A stretch of DNA of 64,000 bases from Flavobacterium sp. GSB-24 (GCF_027924665.1 NZ_AP027043.1:1550001-1614000), one strand, 5' to 3'. Positions 9,501-17,516 are shown, counted from the stretch's first letter. Made by a program: numbers and translations. Notes: a model not told the origin generated them from the sequence alone.

Positions 9501-12185
9501 ACAAACGAAGGGCACGCAACAGCATTAACCGTAAATATCGACTGGCCAATTTGGTCTGGAAAAACTCGTAACAGAGATGCTTCAACAGCAAATATGCTGG
9601 TTTTTTCTACAGATAAAAAGAATTACGCAGTTGGAGAAAAAGCGCAGATTTCTTTCCCTTCAAGTGAAGGCGGACGTGCTTTAATTTCTATCGAAAACGG
9701 ATCTCGAGTTGTAAAGACAATTTGGGCTGAAACTAAAAATGGAGAAACAAAAGTCGAAGTTCCGATAACTGGAGAAATGGCTCCAAATGTCTATTTTAAT
9801 ATTACGTTGTTACAGCCGCACGCTTCGACTAAAAATGATTCGCCGATTCGTATGTACGGAATTGTTCCAATTGAAGTTGTGGATAAAAACACCATTTTGG
9901 CACCGACAATTAATATGCCTGATGTCTTAAAACCAGAACAGCCTTTTACGGTTAAAGTAGAAGAAAAGTCAGGTAAAGAAATGACGTATACAATTGCCGT
10001 TGTCGATGAAGGACTTCTGGATTTAACACGTTTTAAAACACCAAATGCTTGGGATAGTTTTTATGTTCGTGAAGCGCTTGGAGTAAAAACCTGGGATATT
10101 TACGATGATGTAATTGGTGCTTACGGCGGAAAAATAAATCAGATTTTCAGTATTGGTGGAGATCAGGATTTAGGTGGCGGAAAAGCTAAAAAAGCCAACC
10201 GATTTAAACCAGTAGTATTGTATTATGGTCCATTTAAATTGGAAAAAGGCCAGACTAAATCTCATCAATTAAAACTACCGAAATACATTGGTTCTGTTAG
10301 AACAATGGTTGTTGCCGGAGATGCGAATACTAGTGCATACGGTAGTGTAGAAAAAGCAACTCCAGTTAAGAGTCCGTTAATGGTTTTGGCTTCATTGCCG
10401 AGAAAAATTTCTCCATCAGAAAAAGTGACAATTCCGGTGACTGTTTTTGCTACTGAAAGCAAAATTAAAAATGTTTCGATTCAGATCAAAACCAGCAACG
10501 GATTGAAAGTGATGGGAAGTGCGGTTCAAAGATTGAACTTTTCTCAGCCAGATGAGAAAATGGCATACTTTAATTTAGTGGTTGGATCTGCAACCGGAAT
10601 AGCTAAAGTACAGGTAATCGCAACATCTGGAAGTGAAAAGTCAACTTATGATGTTGAAATTGATATGACAAATCCAAATCCGTTGACTAGTACTTATACA
10701 GATGTTATTTTGACTCCAAACAGTTCTAAAACACTTTCGTGGAAAACATTTGGCGTAGCAGGAAGCAACAAAGCGAGATTAGAAGTTTCGTCAATGCCTT
10801 CAATGAATTTGAATGGAAGACTGCAGTTTTTAATTCAATACCCGCACGGTTGCGTAGAGCAGACAACATCATCTGTTTTCCCGCAGTTATTTTTAAGCGA
10901 TGTTGCTGATATAGATAACAAACGTAAAGAAATTATTCAAAAAAATATTGCGGCCGGAATAGCAAGATTAGGAAATTTCCAATTATCAAACGGTGGATTG
11001 CCGTACTGGCAGGGAAATACAATTGCAGATGATTGGGGAACTTCTTACGCAGGTCATTTCTTGATTGAAGCAGAGAAAAAAGGATATGTGCTGCCAATTA
11101 ATTTCAAATCGAAATGGCTGTCTTATCAGCAGAAAGAAGCGAAACAATGGCGTTTTGAACCGAAATACGGAAATGATTTAGCGCAGGCGTATCGTTTATA
11201 CACTTTAGCTTTAGCAGGAAATGCCGATTTATCTTCAATGAACAGATTGCGAGAAACAAAAGGTATTTCGAATGAAAGTATGCTTCGTTTGGCTGCAGCG
11301 TATGTTTTAGCGGGACAAAAATCGGCTGGACAAAGTTTGTTTTTGAAAACAAGCATTGATGGTGATTCAGACGGTTACAATTATTACTATTACGGTTCAA
11401 CTGAAAGAAATAGAGCCATGGCTTTAGAGACGATGCTGCTTTTAGGACAAAAACAAAAAGCATTTGTAATGGCTTCTAAATTGGCCAAAGAAATGTCAGC
11501 CAATCAATGGATGAGTACACAGACAACCGCTTACTGCTTATATTCAATGTCGAAATTTGCGATAAGCAACGGTCCAAAAGGAATTAATATCCAGTTCAGT
11601 AAAAATGGTAAAGGAGAAAATATAAATACACAAAAAACAATTGCAGATCGTAGTATTTCTGTTTCAACTGGAGCTAATAGTATTACGCTGAAAAACAATA
11701 AAAATAACACGGTTTATGTTCGTGTACTGAATTCAGGAATATTACCAATCGGACAGGAAAATGTAATACAAAATGATGTCTCGGCTTCTATAGTTTTCAA
11801 AAACAGAAAAGGAAATGTAATCAATGTTTCGAAAATTAATCAAGGAACAGAGTTTGTTGCTGAGGTTACCATTAAAAACCAGAGAAACGAAAGCGTTCAA
11901 AACGTAGCGTTATCGCAAATTCTGCCATCAGGATTCGAGATTGTAAATACACGTTTCACCGATTACGGAGATGCAGTAAACAATATTGCCGACTATATTG
12001 ATATTCGCGATGATAGAACAAATTTCTATTTCGGAATGAAATCTAGAGAAACAAAAGTTTTTAGAATTCTGCTAAACGCATCTTATTTAGGAAATTATTA
12101 TTTACCTGGATTGCAATGTGAAGCAATGTATGATAATACATTCCTAGCAAGAACAAAAGGATTCTGGGTTGAGGTTGTAAAATAA
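6507..12185 (+). CDS. Alpha-2-macroglobulin family lipoprotein (bacterial MG)
   Basis: 1892 residues from a GTG start. The N terminus carries a lipobox (FIFQSCGRK), so it should be a periplasmic, membrane-anchored lipoprotein. Characterised bacterial alpha-2-macroglobulins trap attacking proteases by covalent capture. The thioester motif is intact: Cys1449-Val-Glu-Gln1452 in YPHGCVEQTTS. MG-type beta domains fill the N-terminal part, with ERGVWRPGDNLYLSFILND near residue 675, and the bait region and thioester-containing alpha-helical domain follow. Two low-complexity inserts stand out: an Ala/Val/Glu-rich stretch near 305-350 and an acidic Tyr-rich stretch near 505-555. pbpC follows after a transposase insertion, matching the usual A2M-PBP1C pairing. 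Confidence 0.93.
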   Translation: MKIKGFSLVFFVFFIFQSCGRKSAADFNSDFSLFKDYITSFTGGIVSSDSDIRVVLAFDKNDWKPNQELDDDLFDISPSVNGKVVALSTNTIAFIPEKKLKAGTEYQVTLNLDKLTAIPKEKEAELSKFNFTVKTVKQDFTINTGDIQSYSKEYQYLNCVLKTADNIDLETAQKLVEAKQKGNNLKIKFEKTTGPAKEFRFIIDSIQRFSEASNLEIIYDGSDFDIEQKGQIDFPITSINEFKVVKVEVPDGNNQQVLINFSEPLEKGQDFAGLVSIQNTNNLKFSTQGNLLKVYFTNQNAPKKEEPAAVAAEEPASAAVDSALVVVDSAAVAIDTVSTDNVVEVVEDEEPEQVITGELLLEVFQGIESQYGKKMEANYSEKISFDQIKPSIRFIKNGTILPSSNNLKLNFEAVNLSAVDVKIYKIYKNNILQFLQYNELNGGQNLKKVAQPIAKTTLNLKESTLVNLSKWNTYALDLSKIIKPEPGAIYRVEFEYKKKYSIYKCETSDGDQEESEEEEVDENDVNYSGNSYDDYYYDDYEWRESQDPCSGSYYYNAKIATNILATDLGVIAKRGENKSYLFAVNNIVTTEPVSNARVDLYNFQQQKISTQATSSEGIASFQLDKFAYFAIVTLGDQSTYVKLDDGLSLSVSNFDVAGETLQKGLKGFIYGERGVWRPGDNLYLSFILNDAANKLPKSHPIKFRLNDPNGKTVYQTVQKTNDLNHYAFIVPTSQDAPTGNWEAMVSVGGAKFYKSIKIETIKPNRLKIKNTFTRKTLSSSYPNTDNLEVTWLHGAIAKNLNVEMQAKFSQQTTTFKGYEKYTFDDLVRQFSTEEINVFSGKLNENGKASVNIQPRLQGQAPGMLRASFITKVYEEGGDFSTDVISTTYSPYKTYVGIKSPELNKYNMLETRASNRFDVITVDENGRPKSVRNLEVRIYKVDWRWWWDSSSDNLSNYNSSNATTSYRTKMISTDSNGRGSFEFTLTDEEWGRYLIRVEDTNEGHATALTVNIDWPIWSGKTRNRDASTANMLVFSTDKKNYAVGEKAQISFPSSEGGRALISIENGSRVVKTIWAETKNGETKVEVPITGEMAPNVYFNITLLQPHASTKNDSPIRMYGIVPIEVVDKNTILAPTINMPDVLKPEQPFTVKVEEKSGKEMTYTIAVVDEGLLDLTRFKTPNAWDSFYVREALGVKTWDIYDDVIGAYGGKINQIFSIGGDQDLGGGKAKKANRFKPVVLYYGPFKLEKGQTKSHQLKLPKYIGSVRTMVVAGDANTSAYGSVEKATPVKSPLMVLASLPRKISPSEKVTIPVTVFATESKIKNVSIQIKTSNGLKVMGSAVQRLNFSQPDEKMAYFNLVVGSATGIAKVQVIATSGSEKSTYDVEIDMTNPNPLTSTYTDVILTPNSSKTLSWKTFGVAGSNKARLEVSSMPSMNLNGRLQFLIQYPHGCVEQTTSSVFPQLFLSDVADIDNKRKEIIQKNIAAGIARLGNFQLSNGGLPYWQGNTIADDWGTSYAGHFLIEAEKKGYVLPINFKSKWLSYQQKEAKQWRFEPKYGNDLAQAYRLYTLALAGNADLSSMNRLRETKGISNESMLRLAAAYVLAGQKSAGQSLFLKTSIDGDSDGYNYYYYGSTERNRAMALETMLLLGQKQKAFVMASKLAKEMSANQWMSTQTTAYCLYSMSKFAISNGPKGINIQFSKNGKGENINTQKTIADRSISVSTGANSITLKNNKNNTVYVRVLNSGILPIGQENVIQNDVSASIVFKNRKGNVINVSKINQGTEFVAEVTIKNQRNESVQNVALSQILPSGFEIVNTRFTDYGDAVNNIADYIDIRDDRTNFYFGMKSRETKVFRILLNASYLGNYYLPGLQCEAMYDNTFLARTKGFWVEVVK

Positions 12186-12207
12186 AGTTTTAATAAGAAC
12201 TACGTAT

Positions 12208-12234
12208 CCTAACAGGTTTCCAAAACCTGTTAGG
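12208..12234. repeat. REP-like palindrome 1 (upstream pair)
   Basis: A perfect hairpin of two 12-nt arms (CCTAACAGGTTT and AAACCTGTTAGG) around CCA. It is flanked by TAT on the left and TAT on the right, and forms an inverted pair with the copy at 12272. Confidence 0.9.
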
Positions 12235-12271
12235 TATCTATATGGCAACCAAAATAGTAGAATAGTAAATA

Positions 12272-12298
12272 CCTAACAGGTTTCCAAAACCTGTTAGG
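12272..12298. repeat. REP-like palindrome 2 (upstream pair)
   Basis: The same 27-nt hairpin as at 12208. Comparing the flanks (TA ... ATAA here; GTAT ... TATC in copy 1) shows that copy 2 lies in the opposite orientation. The pair therefore looks like an inverted REP doublet, as in BIMEs. Confidence 0.88.
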
Positions 12299-12321
12299 AT
12301 AATAATAAAAAGATTAGCAGT

Positions 12322-12912
12322 TTGGAGAAGGATATTTTTGAGGCAGGACAATATTATCATGTTTATAACAGAGGAAATAATAAAGAGAATATTTTTATTG
12401 AAGAGAAGAATTATCAATATTTTCTAGAAAAGATTAAAAAATATATTTTGCCAATTGCCGATATTTATGCTTATTGTTTGCTTAAAAATCATTTCCATAT
12501 TGTTCTTCGAATAAAAGATAAAAACGATTTGCCAGAAAAATTTAGAGAAAAGATTTATCTGCCATTTTCGAATTTGTTCAACTCTTATTCTAAAAGTATA
12601 AATAAGGCTTATAATAGAACAGGGAGTTTGTTTCAGGAACACTTACAAAGAAATAGAATTGAAAACGAAGAGTATTTGAAACAGTTAATCCTATATGTTC
12701 ATTTAAATCCTTTAAAACACAATTTTTCTAAAGAATTTCAAACCTATAATCATTCATCTTATCGTTCTTATTTATCAGACAAGCGAAGTAGTATTAATCG
12801 AGAGTTTATTATAGAATTATTCGAAGATTTAGAAAATTTTATATTTTGTCATGATGAAAGAAAGTTAATTTACGAAGGTGTACTTAATGATGTAAATTTA
12901 CTTGATCAATAG
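12322..12912 (+). CDS. REP-associated tyrosine transposase (RAYT, Y1/IS200-like family)
   Basis: 196 residues from a TTG start at 12322 (no better start upstream). The HUH nuclease motif is visible as His57-Phe-His59 (KNHFHIVLR), with the likely catalytic Tyr125 in the typical YVHLNP motif; GSLFQEHLQR precedes it. RAYTs nick and rejoin single-stranded DNA at REP hairpins and are usually single-copy, domesticated relatives of IS200/IS605 transposases. Here the gene is bracketed by two hairpins on each side, the signature of a REP/RAYT unit. The reading frame and key residues are intact, so it may be active. It interrupts the A2M-pbpC gene pair. Confidence 0.9.
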   Translation: MEKDIFEAGQYYHVYNRGNNKENIFIEEKNYQYFLEKIKKYILPIADIYAYCLLKNHFHIVLRIKDKNDLPEKFREKIYLPFSNLFNSYSKSINKAYNRTGSLFQEHLQRNRIENEEYLKQLILYVHLNPLKHNFSKEFQTYNHSSYRSYLSDKRSSINREFIIELFEDLENFIFCHDERKLIYEGVLNDVNLLDQ

Positions 12913-12930
12913 AGAATTACATTTGAGTGT

Positions 12931-12957
12931 CCTAACAGGTTTTAAAAACCTGTTAGA
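12931..12957. repeat. REP-like palindrome 3 (downstream pair)
   Basis: A variant of the hairpin at 12208, with arms CTAACAGGTTT and AAACCTGTTAG. It begins 18 bp after the transposase stop codon. The loop differs (TAA instead of CCA) and the last base pair of the stem is lost. Confidence 0.86.
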
Positions 12958-13004
12958 TATTATAAGTATTCGGTTTTTCTTTTAGGAATCTAAATAAATT
13001 GATA

Positions 13005-13031
13005 CCTAACAGGTTTTTAAAACCTGTTAGG
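13005..13031. repeat. REP-like palindrome 4 (downstream pair)
   Basis: Perfect 12-bp arms CCTAACAGGTTT and AAACCTGTTAGG around TTA. It ends 17 bp before the GTG start of pbpC, so it may also affect pbpC expression. Confidence 0.88.
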
Positions 13032-13048
13032 ATAAGAACAATATAATT

Positions 13049-15424
13049 GTGAAAAACAAATTAAAAGCGTTTTTCCAACGCATTCTAAATTGGATAAAAA
13101 GAAATAAAATAAAATCAGCAATTGCATTTCTGCTCTTGCTGATTTACTATTTTTCGATACCCCGAACTTTATTTAAAGAACCTTATTCTACAGTTATAGA
13201 AAGCAAAGAAGGAGAGTTGCTAGGAGCAAAAATTGCCCGCGATGGACAATGGCGTTTTCCTGCGCAAGACAGCGTGCCGGATAAATTCAAAAAATGTATT
13301 GTTTATTTTGAAGATGAATACTTCTACAAACATCCAGGCTTTAATCCGGGTGCAATGATAAATGCTTTCAAACAAAACAGAAAAGCGGGGAAAGTTGTTC
13401 GTGGCGGAAGTACTTTAACACAGCAGGTTATCCGACTATCGAGAAAAGGAAAAAACAGAACCTATTTTGAAAAGTTAATAGAAATTGTTCTCGCTACCCG
13501 ATTAGAATTAGGTTATTCTAAAAATGAAATTCTTGACATGTATGCTGCTCATGCGCCATTTGGAGGAAATGTAGTCGGATTAGAAATGGCATCGTGGCGT
13601 TATTTCGGTGTACAATCGAATCAATTGTCTTGGGCTGAAAATGCTGTTTTGGCGGTTTTGCCCAATGCCCCAAGTTTAATTTATCCAGGAAAAAATCAGA
13701 TTAAATTACTAAATAAGCGAAACCGGCTTTTACTAAAATTACATCAAGATGGCATAATTGACAAGCAGACCTATGAACTTGCAATAGAAGAACCATTGCC
13801 TCAAAAACCCTATGATCTCCCTCAAATAGCACCTCATTTATTGCAGAGAGTGGCTAAAAATGAAGAAGGAACGCGAGTAAAAACAACTTTAGATTATGCG
13901 TTGCAAAACAGGGTAAATCAAATTGCGAGGTATTATTACAATCAGTACAAACAGAATGAAGTTCATAATCTGGCTATTTTGGTAATAGATGTGCAGAATA
14001 GAAATGTAATGAGTTATATTGGAAATTCTCCTTCAGATATTGACCATCAAAAAGATGTTGATATTATTGATGCCCCTAGAAGCACAGGAAGTATTTTAAA
14101 ACCGCTTCTATACGGTGCAATGCTCGATGATGGCGAATTATTACCCAATACATTAATTGCCGATATTCCTACGCAAATTTCAGGTTACACACCGCAAAAT
14201 TTTAATCTCACGTTTGATGGCGCTGTGCCGGCGCATCGTGCTTTATCACGCTCATTAAACATTCCAGCTGTTTTAATGCTTCAGGATTTTGGGGTAAATA
14301 AGTTTTATGAAGAGCTTCAAAAGTTTAAATTAAAAAACATTAATCAAACGCCCGACCATTATGGTTTGTCGCTTATTTTGGGAGGTGCCGAAAGTAATTT
14401 ATGGGATTTATGTAGAACCTATGCGAACTTATCATCAACATTAAATTATTATACTAAAAATCAAGGAAAATATAGAACCAACGAGTTTTTAGAATTAAAT
14501 TATAAAAATGATTTTGAATCTGATTTTGGTTCAGAAACGAATCAGAAAAACATTTTAGGTGCGGGTTCAATTTGGCTTACATACAATGCAATGGAAGAAG
14601 TCAACAGGCCAGAAGGAGATGAAGCTTGGAAGTTTTATGACAGTTCTTTAAAAATTGCATGGAAAACGGGAACAAGTTTCGGAAATAGAGATGCTTGGGC
14701 AATTGGAACCAATTCCAGATATGTAGTGGGAGTTTGGGTTGGAAACGCAACGGGAGAGGGGAGGCCAACTTTAACGGGAGTGACAAGTGCGGCACCGATT
14801 TTATTTGACGTGTTTAATTTACTGCCAAGGCAACGTTGGTTTGATACACCGTATAAAGATCTAGAAGAAGTTGAAGTTTGCCGTTTAAGCGGTTATTTGG
14901 CAAAAGAAAACTGTCCGAAAATTAAACAATGGGTTTCAAAAAAAGGGAAATCAACAAAAGTTTGTCCTTATCATAAAACCATTCATTTAGATAAAACAGA
15001 GCAATTTCAGGTAAACAGCAGCTGTGAAAGTGTCGAAAATATTGTGACTAAAAACTGGTTTGTGCTGCCGCCCGTAATGGCATGGTATTATAAAAGCCAG
15101 CACATTGAATATTTACCTTTGCCGCCATTTAAAGAAGGATGCGAGGGAACGCAAACCACAACAATGGATTTTATTTACCCGAAAGCAAACAGTAAAATTT
15201 ACTTAACCAAAGATTTTAACAGCAACCTACAGCCTGTAATTTTAAAAGTAGCTTATTCTGAAAGGTATAAAGAATTATTTTGGTATGTAGATGATGTTTA
15301 TAAAGCAACGACAAAAACATTTCATGAACTGCCAATTACGCCAACAACAGGAACACATTACATTACAGTTGTAGATGCTTCTGGGAATGAAATTAGAAGA
15401 AGGATTGAGATTGTTAGGGAATAA
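13049..15424 (+). CDS. pbpC: Penicillin-binding protein 1C (bifunctional transglycosylase/transpeptidase)
   Basis: 791 residues from a GTG start. One N-terminal membrane helix (about 22-40) is followed by a GT51 transglycosylase domain with YFEDEYFYKHPGFNPGAM near residue 90 and RGGSTLTQQV near 120. The transpeptidase domain has Ser348-Ile-Leu-Lys351 (catalytic SxxK), Ser402-Leu-Asn404 (SxN) and Lys539-Thr-Gly (KTG). A C-terminal PBP1C-type domain with several cysteines follows (about 600-791). It polymerises and cross-links peptidoglycan in the periplasm. Linkage to an alpha-2-macroglobulin gene matches the arrangement known from E. coli (yfhM-pbpC), where the A2M is thought to protect the envelope when peptidoglycan is breached. 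Confidence 0.95.
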   Translation: MKNKLKAFFQRILNWIKRNKIKSAIAFLLLLIYYFSIPRTLFKEPYSTVIESKEGELLGAKIARDGQWRFPAQDSVPDKFKKCIVYFEDEYFYKHPGFNPGAMINAFKQNRKAGKVVRGGSTLTQQVIRLSRKGKNRTYFEKLIEIVLATRLELGYSKNEILDMYAAHAPFGGNVVGLEMASWRYFGVQSNQLSWAENAVLAVLPNAPSLIYPGKNQIKLLNKRNRLLLKLHQDGIIDKQTYELAIEEPLPQKPYDLPQIAPHLLQRVAKNEEGTRVKTTLDYALQNRVNQIARYYYNQYKQNEVHNLAILVIDVQNRNVMSYIGNSPSDIDHQKDVDIIDAPRSTGSILKPLLYGAMLDDGELLPNTLIADIPTQISGYTPQNFNLTFDGAVPAHRALSRSLNIPAVLMLQDFGVNKFYEELQKFKLKNINQTPDHYGLSLILGGAESNLWDLCRTYANLSSTLNYYTKNQGKYRTNEFLELNYKNDFESDFGSETNQKNILGAGSIWLTYNAMEEVNRPEGDEAWKFYDSSLKIAWKTGTSFGNRDAWAIGTNSRYVVGVWVGNATGEGRPTLTGVTSAAPILFDVFNLLPRQRWFDTPYKDLEEVEVCRLSGYLAKENCPKIKQWVSKKGKSTKVCPYHKTIHLDKTEQFQVNSSCESVENIVTKNWFVLPPVMAWYYKSQHIEYLPLPPFKEGCEGTQTTTMDFIYPKANSKIYLTKDFNSNLQPVILKVAYSERYKELFWYVDDVYKATTKTFHELPITPTTGTHYITVVDASGNEIRRRIEIVRE

Positions 15425-15503
15425 AATTTAAAAAGAAATTCCAATTTTTTGAAATCCCAAATTCCAAATTTTGCTTCTTTATAAAAGATGAAAGCTTATT
15501 GTA

Positions 15504-15630
15504 TGTCAGGCTGAGCGAAGTCGAAGCCTGCGTGCCAATTGGAGTGCCCTTCTCCCGAAGCCTCGGGATCGCTCAGGGTAACATTCTAGGTATAATGACT
15601 AAGTGAGATTGCTTCGTTCCTCGCAATGAC
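15504..15630. repeat. Composite dispersed repeat between pbpC and the RNase E/G gene
   Basis: Two repeat types lie side by side. TGTCAGGCTGAGCG at 15504 is answered by CGCTCAGGGTAACA at 15570, an imperfect inverted repeat; CTGAGCGAAGTCGAAG recurs at 23131. At 15604-15630 there is a 27-nt sequence (TGAGATTGCTTCGTTCC ...) that occurs again, perfectly but inverted, at 27787-27813. The segment is GC-richer than its surroundings and does not encode anything I recognise. Confidence 0.75.
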
Positions 15631-15636
15631 TCATAA

Positions 15637-15666
15637 AAAAACCGCCCCGATGCATCGGGGCGGTTT
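15637..15666. terminator. Strong terminator for the RNase E/G gene (bidirectional)
   Basis: A perfect 24-nt palindrome (left arm ACCGCCCCGATG) is flanked by AAAAAA on the left and TTTT on the right. It lies just beyond the stop codon of the minus-strand gene and could also stop transcription from pbpC. Confidence 0.92.
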
Positions 15667-15672
15667 TGATTT

Positions 15673-17217
15673 TTATTCTGAAATAACATTTCCTTTTTTA
15701 TCATAGAAATGGTATTCTAAGTACGTGTAAGCGTCACGAGGTATGATTTTCACCCATTTCTTATGTTCAAAAAACCATTTTGAACGTAATGATGGAAAAC
15801 CTTTGCTGAGGTATGCAGCCACAAACGGATGTGTGTTGAGTACAACTTTATTGTGGGTTTTTAGAAGTCTTTCTAAATCAGAAGTGATCTTGTCAATTAT
15901 TAATATTGGTGCTTCAATTTCACCATTTACTTTATTTGGATCCTCTTCTCTAGTTTTTATATTGACTTCTGGTCTTACTCGCTGTCTTGTAATCTGGACT
16001 AAACCAAATTTACTCGGCGGTAATATTTTATGCTTTGCTTTATCGTCGCTCATTTCTTCTCGCAAGAAGTCGAACAAAACTTTCCTATTTTCAGGATTAG
16101 ACATATCGATAAAATCAACTACGATTATTCCGCCCATATCACGCAGACGAAGTTGTCTTGCGATTTCTGCTGCGGCAATCATATTTACCTCCATGGCCGT
16201 GTCTTCTTGGTTGGTTGCTTTGTTTGAACGGTTTCCGCTGTTTACGTCTATAACGTGAAGAGCTTCAGTGTGTTCAATAATAAGGTAAGCACCTTTACTC
16301 ATGGAAACAGTTCTGCCAAAAGAAGTTTTGATTTGTCTCTCTATATTGTATTTCTCGAAAATTGGAGTATCATTTGATTGATAAAACTTTACAATCGATT
16401 GTTTTGAAGGTGCAATTTCTTGCAGATATTCCTTCGTTTGATGGTACAACTCTTCGTCATCTATTTGAATACCGCTGAAGGTATCATTAAATACATCTCT
16501 TAATATTGAAGAAGCTCTGTTAAGCTCTCCTAATACTTTTGATGGATGATGAGCAGTTGGTAATTTTTTACACATTGCAGACCATCTGCCAAGCAGGTTC
16601 TGCAAATCTTTTTCTAATTCGGCTACGTTTTTGCCTTCGGCTACTGTACGAACAATAACACCAAATCCTTTAGGTTTGATCGATAGAACAAGTTTTTTTA
16701 GACGATCCTTTTCTTTTTTGTCTTCTATTTTTTGAGAAATAGAAACTCTATCAGAAAAAGGAACTAGAACGATAAATCTTCCAGCCAATGAAAGCTCAGC
16801 ACTTATTCTTGGGCCTTTGGTAGATATAGGTTCTTTAACTACTTGAACTAAAACAGATTGATTGGCACTTAAAATATCAGTAATGATGCCATCTTTGTCA
16901 ATCTCTTTTTCAAACTGAAAGGTTTTTAGGGAGAAATCTTTTATTTTACCTGCGCTTACAAGTTTTATGAATTTCAGTTGGGAAGCTAAGTTTGGACCTA
17001 AATCGTGATAATGTAAAAAGGCATCTTTTTCGAAACCGACATTTACAAAAGCAGCATTAAGTCCAGCAACTGGTTTTCTGATTTTGGCAATAAAAATATC
17101 ACCAACCTGAAAGTTGCTTTTTTCTTCTTCTTTGTGTAATTCAATTAGTTTTCCATCTTTTAATAAGGCAAAATCTACGGCTTCAGAACTAGATCTAATG
17201 ATTAATTCTTTATTCAC
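15673..17217 (-). CDS. rng: Ribonuclease E/G family endoribonuclease
   Basis: 514 residues, predicted cytoplasmic RNase E/G-type enzyme for rRNA and mRNA processing. An N-terminal S1-like part (about 35-95, AAFVNVGFEKDAFLHYHDLGP) and the catalytic core are present, with VIDVNSGN near 320 and GGIIVVDFIDM near 360 supplying the metal-binding aspartates. The zinc-link CPxC motif expected soon after the catalytic domain is absent: the equivalent stretch reads KTREEDPNKVNGEIEAP, without cysteine. The C-terminal subdomain otherwise continues. It is followed by a strong terminator. The order with the small basic peptide gene and HU upstream suggests a conserved block. Confidence 0.92.
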   Translation of the reverse strand: MNKELIIRSSSEAVDFALLKDGKLIELHKEEEKSNFQVGDIFIAKIRKPVAGLNAAFVNVGFEKDAFLHYHDLGPNLASQLKFIKLVSAGKIKDFSLKTFQFEKEIDKDGIITDILSANQSVLVQVVKEPISTKGPRISAELSLAGRFIVLVPFSDRVSISQKIEDKKEKDRLKKLVLSIKPKGFGVIVRTVAEGKNVAELEKDLQNLLGRWSAMCKKLPTAHHPSKVLGELNRASSILRDVFNDTFSGIQIDDEELYHQTKEYLQEIAPSKQSIVKFYQSNDTPIFEKYNIERQIKTSFGRTVSMSKGAYLIIEHTEALHVIDVNSGNRSNKATNQEDTAMEVNMIAAAEIARQLRLRDMGGIIVVDFIDMSNPENRKVLFDFLREEMSDDKAKHKILPPSKFGLVQITRQRVRPEVNIKTREEDPNKVNGEIEAPILIIDKITSDLERLLKTHNKVVLNTHPFVAAYLSKGFPSLRSKWFFEHKKWVKIIPRDAYTYLEYHFYDKKGNVISE

Positions 17218-17507
17218 ACTGTAAATTTTTATCTGTTTTTTCAGAAAATAGAATATAGAGAGAAGAGTATAGACTTGCGTCTAAAATCTAAAATCTAAGA
17301 TCTAAAATCTTATCTACAGATGGATTAAACAATATTTTAACAGGTATTGAACCCGGGAGGGAAAGTTTAAATTTCAATTTTTAAATTCCAAATTCCAATT
17401 GAATCAATATTGATTTCTTAATTTTTGGATTTTGGATTTTATTTTTTGGAATTTTTGAAATTTCCCAAATTTCAATGAACGTTTAAAAAGAAAAAAGTAG
17501 TTTAAAA
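17218..17507. repeat. Low-complexity intergenic region
   Basis: No gene was found. It contains tandem-like AAATCTAAAATCTAAGATC units near 17280-17312 and ATTCCAAATTCCAATT / TTTTGGATTTTGGATTTT runs near 17385-17450, of the same kind as those near 15440, 27920 and 46805. A terminator for the small basic peptide gene overlaps its right end. Confidence 0.6.
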
Positions 17508-17516
17508 CTACTTTTT
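17492..17516 (-). terminator. Terminator overlapping the stop codon of the small basic peptide gene
   Basis: Complementary arms AAAAAGTAGTTT and AAACTACTTTTT lie head to tail around one base, and the minus-strand transcript ends in a U-run. The TAG stop codon (17508-17510) sits inside the hairpin. Confidence 0.7.

Noticed and set aside
11104..11463. Open frames on the minus strand inside the alpha-2-macroglobulin gene
   Set aside because: They are antisense to a fully conserved domain and carry no start signals or recognisable motifs.
12322..12912. A complete IS200/IS605 insertion sequence with accessory TnpB
   Set aside because: Only the Tyr transposase is present; there is no TnpB/IscB frame or omegaRNA-like tail, and the four symmetric hairpins fit a REP/RAYT unit better.
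12208..13031. The four regularly placed hairpins as a CRISPR array
   Set aside because: The repeats are perfect palindromes of 26-27 nt, unevenly spaced around a transposase gene, with no spacer-like units and no cas genes.
15743..16258. Plus-strand frame of 171 codons opposite the RNase E/G gene
   Set aside because: It is an antisense shadow of a well-supported catalytic domain.
17335..17375. Sequence near GGTATTGAACCCGGGAGGG as a possible tRNA T-arm
   Set aside because: No acceptor, D or anticodon arms could be folded around it.
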